Positions 1 through 7,233 of a DNA stretch of 32,298 nt are shown here, piece after piece (position 1 is the first letter of the stretch; every line of letters starts with the position of its first letter). The position numbers and the translations under genes were made by a program. The stretch lies in assembly GCA_023389045.1 (NCBI GenBank), contig JAEWEZ010000026.1, forward strand, positions 1-32,298, given 5' to 3'. The DNA comes from Actinomycetes bacterium (GTDB lineage Bacteria > Actinomycetota > Actinomycetes > Actinomycetales > Dermabacteraceae). The notes under the pieces were generated by a model. The model had not been told where the DNA came from and searched no databases. It saw only the letters and a program-made list of their open reading frames with translations.

Positions 1-24
1 CTGCGGCGAGTCCTGCTCATGCAT
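1..24 (-). CDS. start of an outgoing gene, possibly leaderless (partial)
   Basis: An ATG at 24 on the minus strand opens a frame that leaves the window after eight codons (M-H-E-Q-D-S-P-Q). It sits 6 nt downstream of a TACCCT -10-like hexamer, the same arrangement that precedes several clear genes here, such as menB. A second ATG at 20 in another frame (M-S-R-T-R-R) cannot be excluded. The gene lies downstream of menC on the same strand, where actinobacteria often carry menD, but eight residues cannot identify it. Confidence 0.35.
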
Positions 25-30
25 GGTGCC

Positions 31-36
31 AGGGTA
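31..36 (-). promoter_or_regulatory. putative leaderless -10 element for the outgoing gene
   Basis: Read on the minus strand, TACCCT is followed by six bases and then ATG, so transcription would start at or next to the A of the ATG. No convincing -35 hexamer is visible. The rest of the 1-165 spacer shows no gene and no strong hairpin for terminating menC. Confidence 0.35.
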
Positions 37-165
37 GTGGGAGGGTCTGACACGCAGGCTCGGGTCGGCTCTGCACAAAACAATCGGGGTGCAGGAAACC
101 GCCCTGAAAGCAGCAGCCTCAAGCCACCAGTTCAAGCGCTGAGAGCAACCATCTAGAACAACCGC

Positions 166-1143
166 CTAGAGAAACAGCACGCAGTCCTCCAGTCGTTTCT
201 CCCAGCGTGCCGTGGTGCCCGGATCGGCCGCGTGGCGCTTGAGCAGTTCCTCCGTCGGCTCCGGGCGCTTCAGGGGAATCTGCCCGCTCTCGGCACGCAG
301 CGGCTCCTCCACCACATCGCCCGTGAGCAGAGAGCCGGTGGCAAGACCGCAGGCATGGGGCAGCTCCGGCAGGGCCGCGGCGAGCGCGAGACCGGCGCTG
401 AGCCCCACGCTGGTTTCCAGGGCGGAGGAGACGACGACCGGCAGCCCCGCCTGGGCGGCCAGTTCCAGGCAGCGCGCCACGCCTCCCAGCGGCTGCACTT
501 TCATCACCAGCAGATCAGCGGCCTCGGCACGTGCCACCCGCAGAGGGTCTTCCGCGCGGCGCACGGATTCATCGGCGGCAATCGGGATGTCCAGGGCGCG
601 ACGCAGCGCCGCGAGGTCGTCAATCTCCGGGCAGGGCTGTTCGGCGTATTCAAGGCCCCCGGCGGCGCGGTCCAGCACCGGAAGGGCCTGCAGTGCTTCC
701 TCGCGGGTCCAGGCAGCGTTCGCATCCACACGCACCCGCCCCTCGGACCCCAGCGCATCACGTACTGCCTCGAGTCGTTCGGCATCGGCGGCGAGGGTGG
801 AGCCGGGATCGGCCACTTTCACCTTGGCGGTGCGGGCGCCACCGGTGCGGGCGATGCGATGGGCAGTTTCGGGGTCGACGACGGGGATGGTCGCGTTGAC
901 CGGGATGCTGCTGCGCTGCGGGGTGGGGCGGGGCTCGGTCGCATCGGCGAGTGCGGCGCGGAGCCAGGCCGCGGATTCTTCGGGGCCGTAGTCGAGGAAG
1001 GGAGAGAACTCCGCCCAGCCGGCAGGGCCGTGCAGCAGGAGCACTTCGCGCTCGGTGATGCGGCGGAAGCGAGTGGTCATCGGGATGCTGCAGCAGTGGG
1101 CGGCGTCGATGCCGCGTTCACTCACAGCGGTGGGAATGCGCAT
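166..1143 (-). CDS. menC: o-succinylbenzoate synthase MenC
   Basis: This 325-residue enolase-superfamily enzyme dehydrates SHCHC to o-succinylbenzoate in menaquinone synthesis. The catalytic set is complete: the K-x-K pair K107/K109 (in TAKVKV), metal ligands D140 (VRVDANAAW), E168 (YAEQP) and D191 (AADES), and the second catalytic lysine K215 (LLVMKVQPLGG). The N-terminal capping segment PMTTRFR and GPAGWAEFSPF match actinobacterial MenC. The ATG at 1143 was chosen because TACGCT lies exactly 6 nt upstream, a leaderless start. An in-frame ATG at 1194, after a GGAAAG purine run, is the alternative and would add 17 residues. The other men genes (menB, menE, menA) lie beyond the divergent DUF1540 gene on the opposite strand. 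The family assignment is very secure. Confidence 0.95.
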   Translation of the reverse strand: MRIPTAVSERGIDAAHCCSIPMTTRFRRITEREVLLLHGPAGWAEFSPFLDYGPEESAAWLRAALADATEPRPTPQRSSIPVNATIPVVDPETAHRIARTGGARTAKVKVADPGSTLAADAERLEAVRDALGSEGRVRVDANAAWTREEALQALPVLDRAAGGLEYAEQPCPEIDDLAALRRALDIPIAADESVRRAEDPLRVARAEAADLLVMKVQPLGGVARCLELAAQAGLPVVVSSALETSVGLSAGLALAAALPELPHACGLATGSLLTGDVVEEPLRAESGQIPLKRPEPTEELLKRHAADPGTTARWEKRLEDCVLFL

Positions 1144-1149
1144 AGAAGA

Positions 1150-1155
1150 AGCGTA
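1150..1155 (-). promoter_or_regulatory. leaderless -10 element of menC
   Basis: TACGCT on the minus strand is followed by six bases (TCTTCT) and the menC ATG at 1143. This is the spacing expected when the transcript begins at the start codon. Confidence 0.5.
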
Positions 1156-1462
1156 TGCAGCCCCACCAAACCCCCGCACGCATGTGATCTCCATCACTTT
1201 CTTTCCGAGGTTTCGGATTTTTGAGAGCCTGACACAAAGTCGGTTCGAGCCCAATTCGCGCCCCCGCACCCCTCCCCCGAGAGACCCGCGCCACTTTTTC
1301 GATCCCTCGCGCCAGAAACACCGCAGTTCAGCGCCCCGAACATCGCCGCTCAGGCAACAAAGAATAGCCTCTCCGAATTACGCAACACTGGATTTTCGCA
1401 CATCCCGTATTGCATAAAACCTGCAGGTCAGACTCGCTTTCACGGACTTTTGAAAGGGTTTA

Positions 1463-1480
1463 TGGTCATGAATGTGACCA
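1463..1480. promoter_or_regulatory. palindromic operator candidate upstream of the DUF1540 gene
   Basis: TGGTCA-N6-TGACCA is a perfect 6+6 inverted repeat of the size bound by dimeric winged-helix regulators. It overlaps a possible promoter (TTTCAC at 1438-1443, 17 bp, TATGGT at 1461-1466), so a bound repressor would block the -10/+1 region. The surrounding 1144-1533 spacer between divergent menC and the DUF1540 gene is noticeably A+T-richer than the rest of the window. It holds no other gene that I can support. Confidence 0.4.
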
Positions 1481-1506
1481 GCGGTCGAGGGGGATTTCCC
1501 GACCGC
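1481..1506 (+). promoter_or_regulatory. 5'-UTR hairpin before the DUF1540 gene
   Basis: GCGGTCG at 1481-1487 pairs perfectly with CGACCGC at 1500-1506 around a 12-nt loop. The hairpin ends 17 bases before the GAGGAGA ribosome binding site, just downstream of the palindrome. It could stabilise the leader or act as a regulatory structure. There is no U-tract typical of a terminator. Confidence 0.35.
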
Positions 1507-1533
1507 TTTCGATAAAGAAACGAGGAGATCAAC

Positions 1534-1812
1534 ATGACCGCCACTGCAATGCCCCGTGTGACCGACTGCACCGTCGAGTCCTGCTCCTTCCACGCCGCCG
1601 ATGGCTGCAACGCCTTCGCCGTCACCGTGGACACCAAGGCCAGCTGCGCCACCTTCATCCCGCTGGATGTCAAGGGCGGCCTGACCAAGGTCGTCACCCA
1701 GGTGGGTGCCTGCCAGCGGACCGACTGCGTCTTCAACCAGGATCTTGAGTGCACCGCCGAATCCGTCCGTGTGGGCGGCAGCGCGGACTGCCTCTCCTTC
1801 CAGAAGCGCTGA
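1534..1812 (+). CDS. DUF1540-type protein with two cysteine modules
   Basis: This 92-residue cytoplasmic protein has no signal peptide or membrane segment. It contains two copies of the same cysteine pattern: C12-x4-C17-x7-C25-x12-C38 and C60-x4-C65-x7-C73-x12-C86. The second module repeats DxxVxxC-type sequence of the first, so the gene is an internal duplication. DUF1540 proteins are known as small Cys-rich proteins that may bind metal, but their function is undefined. The ATG at 1534 follows GAGGAGA at good spacing; the inner ATG at 1549 is less likely. It is monocistronic, with its own leader, a palindromic operator candidate and a strong terminator, which suggests conditional expression. 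The DUF1540 assignment is by pattern and fairly secure; any metal is inference. Confidence 0.85.
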   Translation: MTATAMPRVTDCTVESCSFHAADGCNAFAVTVDTKASCATFIPLDVKGGLTKVVTQVGACQRTDCVFNQDLECTAESVRVGGSADCLSFQKR

Positions 1813-1840
1813 GTCACACCCCATTACTTGCCCCCACAGC

Positions 1841-1874
1841 CGGCGGCCCGTCCTTCCCCTGGGACGGGCCGCCG
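1841..1874 (+). terminator. strong hairpin terminator after the DUF1540 gene
   Basis: A perfect 13-bp stem (1841-1853 with 1862-1874) closes an 8-nt loop and is followed by TTCC. It separates the DUF1540 transcript from the menB promoter, which starts 28 bases later. Confidence 0.75.
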
Positions 1875-1901
1875 TTCCATGTTCAGGCCCCCACGCCCCA
1901 C

Positions 1902-1907
1902 TACCCT
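1902..1907 (+). promoter_or_regulatory. leaderless -10 element of menB
   Basis: TACCCT is followed by GGACCC and the ATG at 1914, so the mRNA should begin at the start codon. No Shine-Dalgarno sequence is present. The site decides the start against longer in-frame extensions. Confidence 0.6.
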
Positions 1908-1913
1908 GGACCC

Positions 1914-2891
1914 ATGAGCGACGCAGCCACCTCCCTTCCCCGCCAGGTCTCCGACACCTTCGACCCCAGCCGTTGGCGTGACATTGGCGAGGACGAACTG
2001 GGCGGCCCCGCCTTCACCGACATCACCTACCACCGGGCCGTGGAGCGAGACGACTCCGGAGCGATCCTGCGCGACCTCCCCTGCGTGCGCATCGCCTTCG
2101 ACCGGCCCGAGGTGCGCAATGCTTTCCGCCCCCACACCGTCGATGAGCTCTACCGCGCCATGGACCACGCCCGCCTCGACACCGGCGTGGGCGTGCTTCT
2201 GCTGACCGGCAATGGCCCCTCCCCCAAAGACGGCGGCCACTCCTTCTGCTCCGGCGGTGACCAGCGCATCCGAGGCCGCGCCGGCTACGAATACTCCACC
2301 GAAGAAGACTCCGCCACCGCGCGCTCCGGCAGCGCCGGCCGCCTGCACATCCTGGAAGTGCAGCGCCTCATGCGCACCATGGGCAAGGTCACGATCGCGA
2401 TGGTCAACGGCTGGGCCGCCGGTGGCGGGCACTCCCTGCACGTGGTTGCAGACCTCTCCATCGCCTCGCGTGAACACGCCCGCTTCAAGCAGACCGACGC
2501 GAATGTGGGTTCCTTCGACGGTGGCTACGGCAGCGCCTACCTCGCCAAGCAGGTGGGCCAAAAGCGCGCCCGTGAAATCTTCTTCCTGGCCGAGGAGTAC
2601 TCGGCGCAGGATGCCTACGACTGGGGCGCCGTGAACCGCGTCGTTGATCACGCCGAGCTCGAAAACGAGGGTCTGCGCATGGCCGCGCAGATCGCCACCA
2701 AGTCCCCGCAGGCTATCCGCATGCTCAAGTTCGCCTTCAACCTGGCCGATGACGGCCTCATGGGGCAGCAGGTCTTCGCCGGAGAAGCCACCCGTCTGGC
2801 CTACATGACCGATGAGGCCGTCGAGGGACGCGACGCCTTCCTGGGCAAACGCGATCCCGACTGGTCTCGTTTCCCGCATCCGCAGGGCTGA
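1914..2891 (+). CDS. menB: 1,4-dihydroxy-2-naphthoyl-CoA synthase MenB
   Basis: This 325-residue crotonase-fold enzyme closes the second ring by Dieckmann-type condensation of o-succinylbenzoyl-CoA. The oxyanion-hole segments FCSGGDQ (111-117) and WAAGGGHS (167-174) are present. The active-site Asp of the diagnostic VGSFDGG motif is D202, and the tail GKRDPDWSRFP matches MenB closely. The length suits actinobacterial MenB, which has an N-terminal extension relative to E. coli. The start follows from the leaderless promoter. menE begins 7 bp after the stop, so menB-menE are an operon. The assignment is certain at family level. Confidence 0.97.
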   Translation: MSDAATSLPRQVSDTFDPSRWRDIGEDELGGPAFTDITYHRAVERDDSGAILRDLPCVRIAFDRPEVRNAFRPHTVDELYRAMDHARLDTGVGVLLLTGNGPSPKDGGHSFCSGGDQRIRGRAGYEYSTEEDSATARSGSAGRLHILEVQRLMRTMGKVTIAMVNGWAAGGGHSLHVVADLSIASREHARFKQTDANVGSFDGGYGSAYLAKQVGQKRAREIFFLAEEYSAQDAYDWGAVNRVVDHAELENEGLRMAAQIATKSPQAIRMLKFAFNLADDGLMGQQVFAGEATRLAYMTDEAVEGRDAFLGKRDPDWSRFPHPQG

Positions 2892-2898
2892 GGCCGCC

Positions 2899-4200
2899 AT
2901 GGAACCGAGCCTCTGGCTTCGCCCCGCCACCTACGACGCCTCCGCCGATTCCCTCACCGCGCACGCTGCCGCGATCGGGCAGGTGATGGCGGGCACCGGC
3001 AGGCTCTGGCTCGGGTCTTTTGAGCCACCGTCGGCCCTTCCCGAAAGCTTCGAGAGCACTGCCCTCGTCGTTCCTACCTCGGGGTCAACCGGCGCCGCGA
3101 AAGCCGTGGCACAAAGCCGGGAAGCCCTGCTGGCCTCGCAGGATGCGACGGCTGCGCTCTTTGCCGCCGATGGCACCGCCCCCGCTACCGGTGGGCACGG
3201 TTTCTGGCTGCCGCTGCTCCCGCCCACGCATATCGCCGGGGTGCAGGTGATCGCCCGCGCCTACCGCACCGCGCAGGTGCTCGGTCTGCCTGCCCCGGCT
3301 CTGCCCGACCCTCTCCCGGATCTGCGTGGACACTTCGACTCCGCTGCCTTCTGCGCGCTGGCCGAACCGGCCCTTGAGCAGGCCGCTGCCGCGGGGCTTC
3401 CCGCCTTCACCTCCCTGGTTCCCACCCAGCTCATGCGGATCGTGACCGGGGCCCACGGTGCTGATGCCCGCGCTCGCTCCCTGCTGCGGCACTTCGCGGC
3501 CGTGCTCGTCGGCGGGGCCGCAACGGCCCCCGAGATCCTTGCCCGTGCTCGCGCGGCCCGGATCCGGGTACGCACCACCTACGGTTCCTCCGAAACCGCT
3601 GGCGGCTGCGTCTACGACCGCAAACCCCTCAGCGGCGTGCACCTGCACATCCCCGAACCCGATCACGAGGGGGCCGGGCGTCTGCTCATCTCCTCCCCCA
3701 CCCTCGCGCTCGGCTACCTCAGCCCGGAGGGCGCAAGCAGCGATGGGTTCACCCTGTGGGAGGGCCGACGGGCCCTCGCCACCTCCGACCTCGCCCAGGT
3801 CACGAACGGCCTGCTCACCGTGATTGGCCGCGCCGATGACGTGATCATCACCGGCGGCCGCAAAGTGGTGCCCCAGGACATCGAACAGGCTGTGAACCGC
3901 TCCCTCATGCTGCGCGATATGGTCCGCGAATGCGTGGTTGTGGGCGTTCCCGATCCGGAGTGGGGCCAGCGCCTCGAAGCCCTGGTCACGCTCACCCCGT
4001 GGATCGACCCAGCCGAGGCCACCCCGCTGGTGCGCTCTGCCCTGCAGACCACCGAGGTGCCCGCGCATATGATTCCGCGCCGGGCACATGCCGTCGAGGA
4101 AATCCCGCTGCTGGGCATCGGTAAAATCGACCGGTCTGCCGCACGCGAGATCGCAATCGAACGCTCCCGTGCGTTCGAGGAGAACACCGACCCCGCCTGA
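2899..4200 (+). CDS. menE: o-succinylbenzoate-CoA ligase MenE
   Basis: This 433-residue ANL-superfamily adenylate-forming enzyme activates o-succinylbenzoate with ATP and CoA. Visible motifs are the P-loop TSGSTGAAK (60-68), TTYGSSETAGG (adenine site), the hinge region GRADDVIITGGRKV, and the C-terminal catalytic lysine K409 in GIGKIDRS. The protein is short, as is usual for actinobacterial MenE, because the N-terminal region of larger acyl-CoA ligases is trimmed. The ATG at 2899 lies 7 bp after the menB stop with only a weak GAGG, so translation is probably coupled to menB. Longer frames starting inside menB are not supported. Confidence 0.95.
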   Translation: MEPSLWLRPATYDASADSLTAHAAAIGQVMAGTGRLWLGSFEPPSALPESFESTALVVPTSGSTGAAKAVAQSREALLASQDATAALFAADGTAPATGGHGFWLPLLPPTHIAGVQVIARAYRTAQVLGLPAPALPDPLPDLRGHFDSAAFCALAEPALEQAAAAGLPAFTSLVPTQLMRIVTGAHGADARARSLLRHFAAVLVGGAATAPEILARARAARIRVRTTYGSSETAGGCVYDRKPLSGVHLHIPEPDHEGAGRLLISSPTLALGYLSPEGASSDGFTLWEGRRALATSDLAQVTNGLLTVIGRADDVIITGGRKVVPQDIEQAVNRSLMLRDMVRECVVVGVPDPEWGQRLEALVTLTPWIDPAEATPLVRSALQTTEVPAHMIPRRAHAVEEIPLLGIGKIDRSAAREIAIERSRAFEENTDPA

Positions 4201-4204
4201 GCAG

Positions 4205-4210
4205 CTACGC
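4205..4210 (+). promoter_or_regulatory. possible menA promoter -10 element
   Basis: TACGCT lies just after the menE stop and about 45 bases before menA. It would give a short leader containing the GAGAGGAAGG ribosome binding site. The -35 region is not recognisable. Confidence 0.35.
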
Positions 4211-4254
4211 TGCCGAACGGGGCTGCCCACGCTGTGTGGCGTGTGAGAGGAAGG

Positions 4255-5175
4255 ATGCCCGTGGCCACTGTCGCCCAGTGGATCGAAGGGGCGCGCCCGC
4301 GCACCTGGCCTGCCGCTGTTGCACCCGTGGCTGCTGGCACCGGCGCCGCCGTGCTCGAACTGCGCCACCCGCTCGGGGGTGCGGAGGCGACGGGCGCCGT
4401 GGACTGGCCCGCGCTGCTGCTGCGCGCCACGCTCGCGCTGATGGTCGCGCTCTGGCTGCAGATTGGCGTCAATTACGCCAATGACTACTCCGATGGGGTG
4501 CGCGGCACCGACGATGAACGCGTCGGACCCTTCCGTCTGACCGGCTCACGGGCAGCTGCCCCGGCCACCGTCAAACGTGCCGCTATCGCCTCCCTGGCCC
4601 TCGGTGCTCTGTTTGGGCTGGCGCTTATCGCGATCGCCGGGATCTGGTGGACTCTCGCGGTGGGTGCGGCCGCCGTGGCCGCCGCCTGGTTCTACACCGG
4701 CGGTCAGAAGCCCTACGGCTACCTGGGGCTCGGGGAGCTCTTCGTGTTTATCTTCTTCGGGCTCGTGGCCGTCAACGGCACCGCCTACGCCATCACCCTG
4801 CGTTTTACCTGGCCGGCGCTCCTCGCCTCGGTCGCGATCGGCCTTCTCGCCTGCGCGATCATGCTCACCAACAATCTGCGCGATATCCCCACTGATGAGG
4901 TGGCCGGCAAGCGCACCCTGGCCGTGCGGCTCGGCGATCAGCGCACCCGTGTTCTCTTCGCGGTCATGATGCTCGCGCCCTTCGCGCTCATGGTTCCGAT
5001 CATGCTTGTGCAGTGGCCGGTGCTACTGGTGCTCGTGGCTCTGCCGCTCGCCATTGGCCCCACCCGCCGGGTTCTCGCGGGGGCGCGCGGGCGCGATCTC
5101 ATTCCGGTTCTCGGGGCGACGGGGCGCCTGGAGCTGGTGTTCTCGCTGCTGCTGCTGGCCGGTTTGGTGCTCTAG
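4255..5175 (+). CDS. menA: 1,4-dihydroxy-2-naphthoate polyprenyltransferase MenA
   Basis: This integral membrane UbiA-family enzyme of 306 residues prenylates and decarboxylates dihydroxynaphthoate to demethylmenaquinone. Both Asp-rich motifs are clear: NDYSDGVRGTD around residues 76-86, and D210-x3-D214 with K219 in NNLRDIPTDEVAGK. Eight or nine hydrophobic helices follow in the normal pattern. GAGAGGAAGG directly precedes the ATG at 4255. The spacing is better for the GTG at 4261, so the true N-terminus may be two codons shorter. It lies 54 bp after menE and runs in the same direction, completing the local men set with menC. Identification is secure. Confidence 0.95.
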   Translation: MPVATVAQWIEGARPRTWPAAVAPVAAGTGAAVLELRHPLGGAEATGAVDWPALLLRATLALMVALWLQIGVNYANDYSDGVRGTDDERVGPFRLTGSRAAAPATVKRAAIASLALGALFGLALIAIAGIWWTLAVGAAAVAAAWFYTGGQKPYGYLGLGELFVFIFFGLVAVNGTAYAITLRFTWPALLASVAIGLLACAIMLTNNLRDIPTDEVAGKRTLAVRLGDQRTRVLFAVMMLAPFALMVPIMLVQWPVLLVLVALPLAIGPTRRVLAGARGRDLIPVLGATGRLELVFSLLLLAGLVL

Positions 5176-5204
5176 TCACCGGGGTTCCGCGCGAGAGATA
5201 GCAG

Positions 5205-5292
5205 CCGACGGGCCACGCGCCGAAAATAAGCGCCGAGAGAGGGCCGACGGGCAGGCCCGACGAATAGGCGCCGACGAATAGGCGCCGACGGG
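5205..5292. repeat. degenerate tandem repeat with CCGACG core
   Basis: The spacer between convergent menA and the DUF4229 gene is built from about seven degenerate units of 11-15 bp. Each carries CCGA(C/A)G or a close variant, at 5205, 5220, 5233, 5244, 5257, 5271 and 5285. The last two full units are an exact 14-bp duplication (CCGACGAATAGGCG at 5257 and 5271). Three units contain the octamer CCGACGGG that is over-represented elsewhere in the window. Just after it, AACCCT/AGGGTT (5296-5311) makes a weak hairpin over the DUF4229 stop codon. Confidence 0.7.
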
Positions 5293-5303
5293 TAAAACCC
5301 TGC

Positions 5304-5585
5304 TCAGGGTTCCCCGCGATCCACGAGCGCGTCTTCATGAGCGGCGTCTTCTTCAGCGTTGCTGCGCCGCTGTGCTTTGCGTTCGGCGCGGCGATCATCG
5401 GCCGCCTTCCAGCGTCGGGCCGCACGATCTCGCGGCCCGCTCAGGAAGAGAATCGAGATCAGCATGGCGATCGCTGCCGCGAGAACGCCGGCGAGGTACA
5501 CCCCCACCCCCACCTGAGCGAGGATCCACCACAGGGCGCCCCACAGGGCCAGGCGGATCAGGGCGAAGAAGGCAAGGTCGCGCAT
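5304..5585 (-). CDS. DUF4229-type small membrane protein
   Basis: This 93-residue protein has two hydrophobic helices (about residues 4-22 and 27-47) ending in FLSGPRDRAARRW. A highly charged Arg/Glu/Asp tail, probably cytoplasmic, follows. The layout and the GPRDRA segment match the DUF4229 family, which is common next to men and ccs genes in actinobacteria and has no known function. The ATG at 5585 is placed by a leaderless promoter (TACCCT, 7 nt, ATG). The gene is divergent from the PLDc_N gene and convergent with menA, separated from menA by the minisatellite. The DUF4229 name is from memory of family features. Confidence 0.8.
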   Translation of the reverse strand: MRDLAFFALIRLALWGALWWILAQVGVGVYLAGVLAAAIAMLISILFLSGPRDRAARRWKAADDRRAERKAQRRSNAEEDAAHEDALVDRGEP

Positions 5586-5592
5586 GAGGTAC

Positions 5593-5598
5593 AGGGTA
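5593..5598 (-). promoter_or_regulatory. leaderless -10 element of the DUF4229 gene
   Basis: TACCCT on the minus strand lies 7 nt before the ATG at 5585. It rejects the longer frame that extends upstream to 5768. Confidence 0.55.
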
Positions 5599-5687
5599 GG
5601 CCGCGCGGCTGGAAGGTGCTCGAAATGGGGCGGCACCATAGCGGATGCCACATCGGCCACGCCCCGTCGGCCCGCGAACCCGCCGCC

Positions 5688-5693
5688 TAGAAT
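5688..5693 (+). promoter_or_regulatory. leaderless -10 element of the PLDc_N gene
   Basis: TAGAAT is the closest match to TATAAT in the window. It lies exactly 6 nt before the ATG at 5700, and no ribosome binding site is present. It forms a divergent promoter pair with the DUF4229 gene within about 115 bp. Confidence 0.6.
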
Positions 5694-5699
5694 CGGGGC

Positions 5700-6176
5700 A
5701 TGCCTCGCGTGATCCCGATCGTGCTCTCGATCGCCCTGATGGTTTTTGCCCTTGCCGACTGCACCCAAACCCCGGATAACCGGGTGCGTGGGATTCCGAA
5801 GTGGGCGTGGATCGTGCTGATCGTGCTGATCCCGTGGGTGGGTGCGCTCACCTGGCTGCTGGTCGGAAAGGACCGTGGGCGCGGAGGCTTCGGGAACGCT
5901 TCACCGCGTCCGGTGCGTCGCTCGGGCCCTCTCGCCCCTGATGAGGATCCGGAGTTCCTGCGCAAACTCGATGAGGATATTCGCCGGGAACGACGCGAAC
6001 GGCAGCGTCGGGAGCAGGAACTTCGGGACCACAAAACTCAGGACCCCGAAAGCCGGGATCACAACGGCGGGCATCACGACGGCCCGGCGCAGGAACAGCG
6101 CCCCCAGGGAGACGAGAAACCCACGGACGACCCGCGGGAGGAGCCCAAGGACCCCGGGGATCAGAGCCCCGAGTAA
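5700..6176 (+). CDS. PLDc_N domain membrane protein with charged tail
   Basis: This 158-residue protein has an N-terminal helix (about 4-20), the segment DNRVRGIPKWAW, and a second helix (about 36-56) ending in WLLVGKDRG. This is the PLDc_N module found in phospholipase-D-like and cardiolipin synthase proteins, here without any catalytic HKD domain. Such stand-alone forms are widespread in actinobacteria and of unknown role. The rest is a hydrophilic tail rich in Glu, Arg, Asp and His, probably disordered. The gene is leaderless. Its 3' end overlaps the convergent ccsB gene by 16 bp, so the two transcripts are antisense at their ends. Confidence 0.85.
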   Translation: MPRVIPIVLSIALMVFALADCTQTPDNRVRGIPKWAWIVLIVLIPWVGALTWLLVGKDRGRGGFGNASPRPVRRSGPLAPDEDPEFLRKLDEDIRRERRERQRREQELRDHKTQDPESRDHNGGHHDGPAQEQRPQGDEKPTDDPREEPKDPGDQSPE

Positions 6177-7192
6177 GAGTGCAGGCCGTTGATCACCGTA
6201 TTGACGATCGTGTAGTTGAAGACAACGGCCAGGAAGCCCAGCAGAGCAATCCAGGCGGCGCGGCTGCCACGGAACTTCGCGGTGTTACGCGCGTGCAGGT
6301 ATGCGGCGTAGAGAACCCAGATCACCAGGGTCCACACTTCCTTCGGGTCCCAGCCCCAGGCGCGGCCCCAGGCTTCGCGCGCCCAGATCGCCCCGAAGAT
6401 CAGGGTGAAGGTCCAGCACACGAAGGTGAAAGCGTGGATGCGGAAGCTCAGCGATTCGAGCTGCGCGGAGGACGGGATGCGGGCGAAGATGCGCCCCACG
6501 GGACCCCAGGCATCGGTGGTGCCCGCCGCCACTTCACGCTCCCGGCGGGCCTGCGCCAGCTGCAGCCCGGCGATCACGGCGCCCAGCAGCGAGAGTGCGG
6601 TGGCCGCAATCGCCACGCCGATGTGGATGTACAGCCAGTGGGAGTTGCGCAGCGAGGGGGTGAGTTCCGCGGCCGGAACGATCCAGATGGTCTGGGCGAG
6701 CAGCATCACCGTCAGCACCGGGCCCACCACGAAGGTGCCCAGGGTGCGGATGTCACGTCGGCGAATAGCGAACAGCAAGAAGGCGATCATGACCACGGCG
6801 GTGCTGGTCATGGCGAACTCGTACATATTGGCCCAGGGGGCGCGTGCGGTGGCGATACCGCGCATGATCACGCCGACCGCATGCAGCACGGCCGCGACCG
6901 TGGCCATGATGAAGCCGAAGCGCAGCGGGGTCATCCCGCCGCGGGATTCGGCCGCCTCATCCTGCGCGGCCACAGCCTCGGCCGAGGCCGCCACAGTGCC
7001 TGAGCCCGAGGATGCCTTCTCCCCCGCTCCGACGGAGACCAGTTCCCGCTCCTTGGCTTCCAGGCGGGCATCGCCCTTGCGCTGGGAGATCCGCGCCAGA
7101 TCCATCGAGAAGCCGAACAGGGCGAGCACGTAGAGCGTGATCGCGACGACGATCGACAGGTTCGAGATCTCGGCGAGCTGCTGGTTGATCAC
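6161..7192 (-). CDS. ccsB: cytochrome c biogenesis protein CcsB (ResC type)
   Basis: This 343-residue membrane protein is the haem-handling half of the System II cytochrome c synthetase. The Trp-rich WWD signature WAREAWGRAWGWDPKEVW spans 270-287. Histidines suitable as haem ligands lie before and after it (H104, H190, H253, H337). About eight helices are predicted. A hydrophilic, Ala/Glu/Ser-rich insertion (residues 38-86) follows the first helix, as in actinobacterial CcsB. The start is GTG at 7192, with GGAGG about 10 nt upstream. It is the last gene of the phosphatase-resA-ccdA-resB-ccsB operon, 41 bp after resB. Confidence 0.95.
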   Translation of the reverse strand: MINQQLAEISNLSIVVAITLYVLALFGFSMDLARISQRKGDARLEAKERELVSVGAGEKASSGSGTVAASAEAVAAQDEAAESRGGMTPLRFGFIMATVAAVLHAVGVIMRGIATARAPWANMYEFAMTSTAVVMIAFLLFAIRRRDIRTLGTFVVGPVLTVMLLAQTIWIVPAAELTPSLRNSHWLYIHIGVAIAATALSLLGAVIAGLQLAQARREREVAAGTTDAWGPVGRIFARIPSSAQLESLSFRIHAFTFVCWTFTLIFGAIWAREAWGRAWGWDPKEVWTLVIWVLYAAYLHARNTAKFRGSRAAWIALLGFLAVVFNYTIVNTVINGLHSYSGL

Positions 7193-7233
7193 GAGGGGGA
7201 TCCTCCGGTGTCCTCGGGCGGTGAGTGGTGGCC

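Noticed and set aside
1..165. Calling the outgoing gene menD
   Set aside because: Only eight codons are visible; position alone is not sufficient.
1240..1266. tRNA-like T-arm sequence (GGTTCGAGCCC)
   Set aside because: The flanking bases do not form the 5-bp T stem, and no anticodon or acceptor stem can be drawn around it.
5296..5311. Terminator for menA or the DUF4229 gene (AACCCT/AGGGTT)
   Set aside because: The stem is only 6 bp and overlaps the DUF4229 stop codon; kept only as a note.
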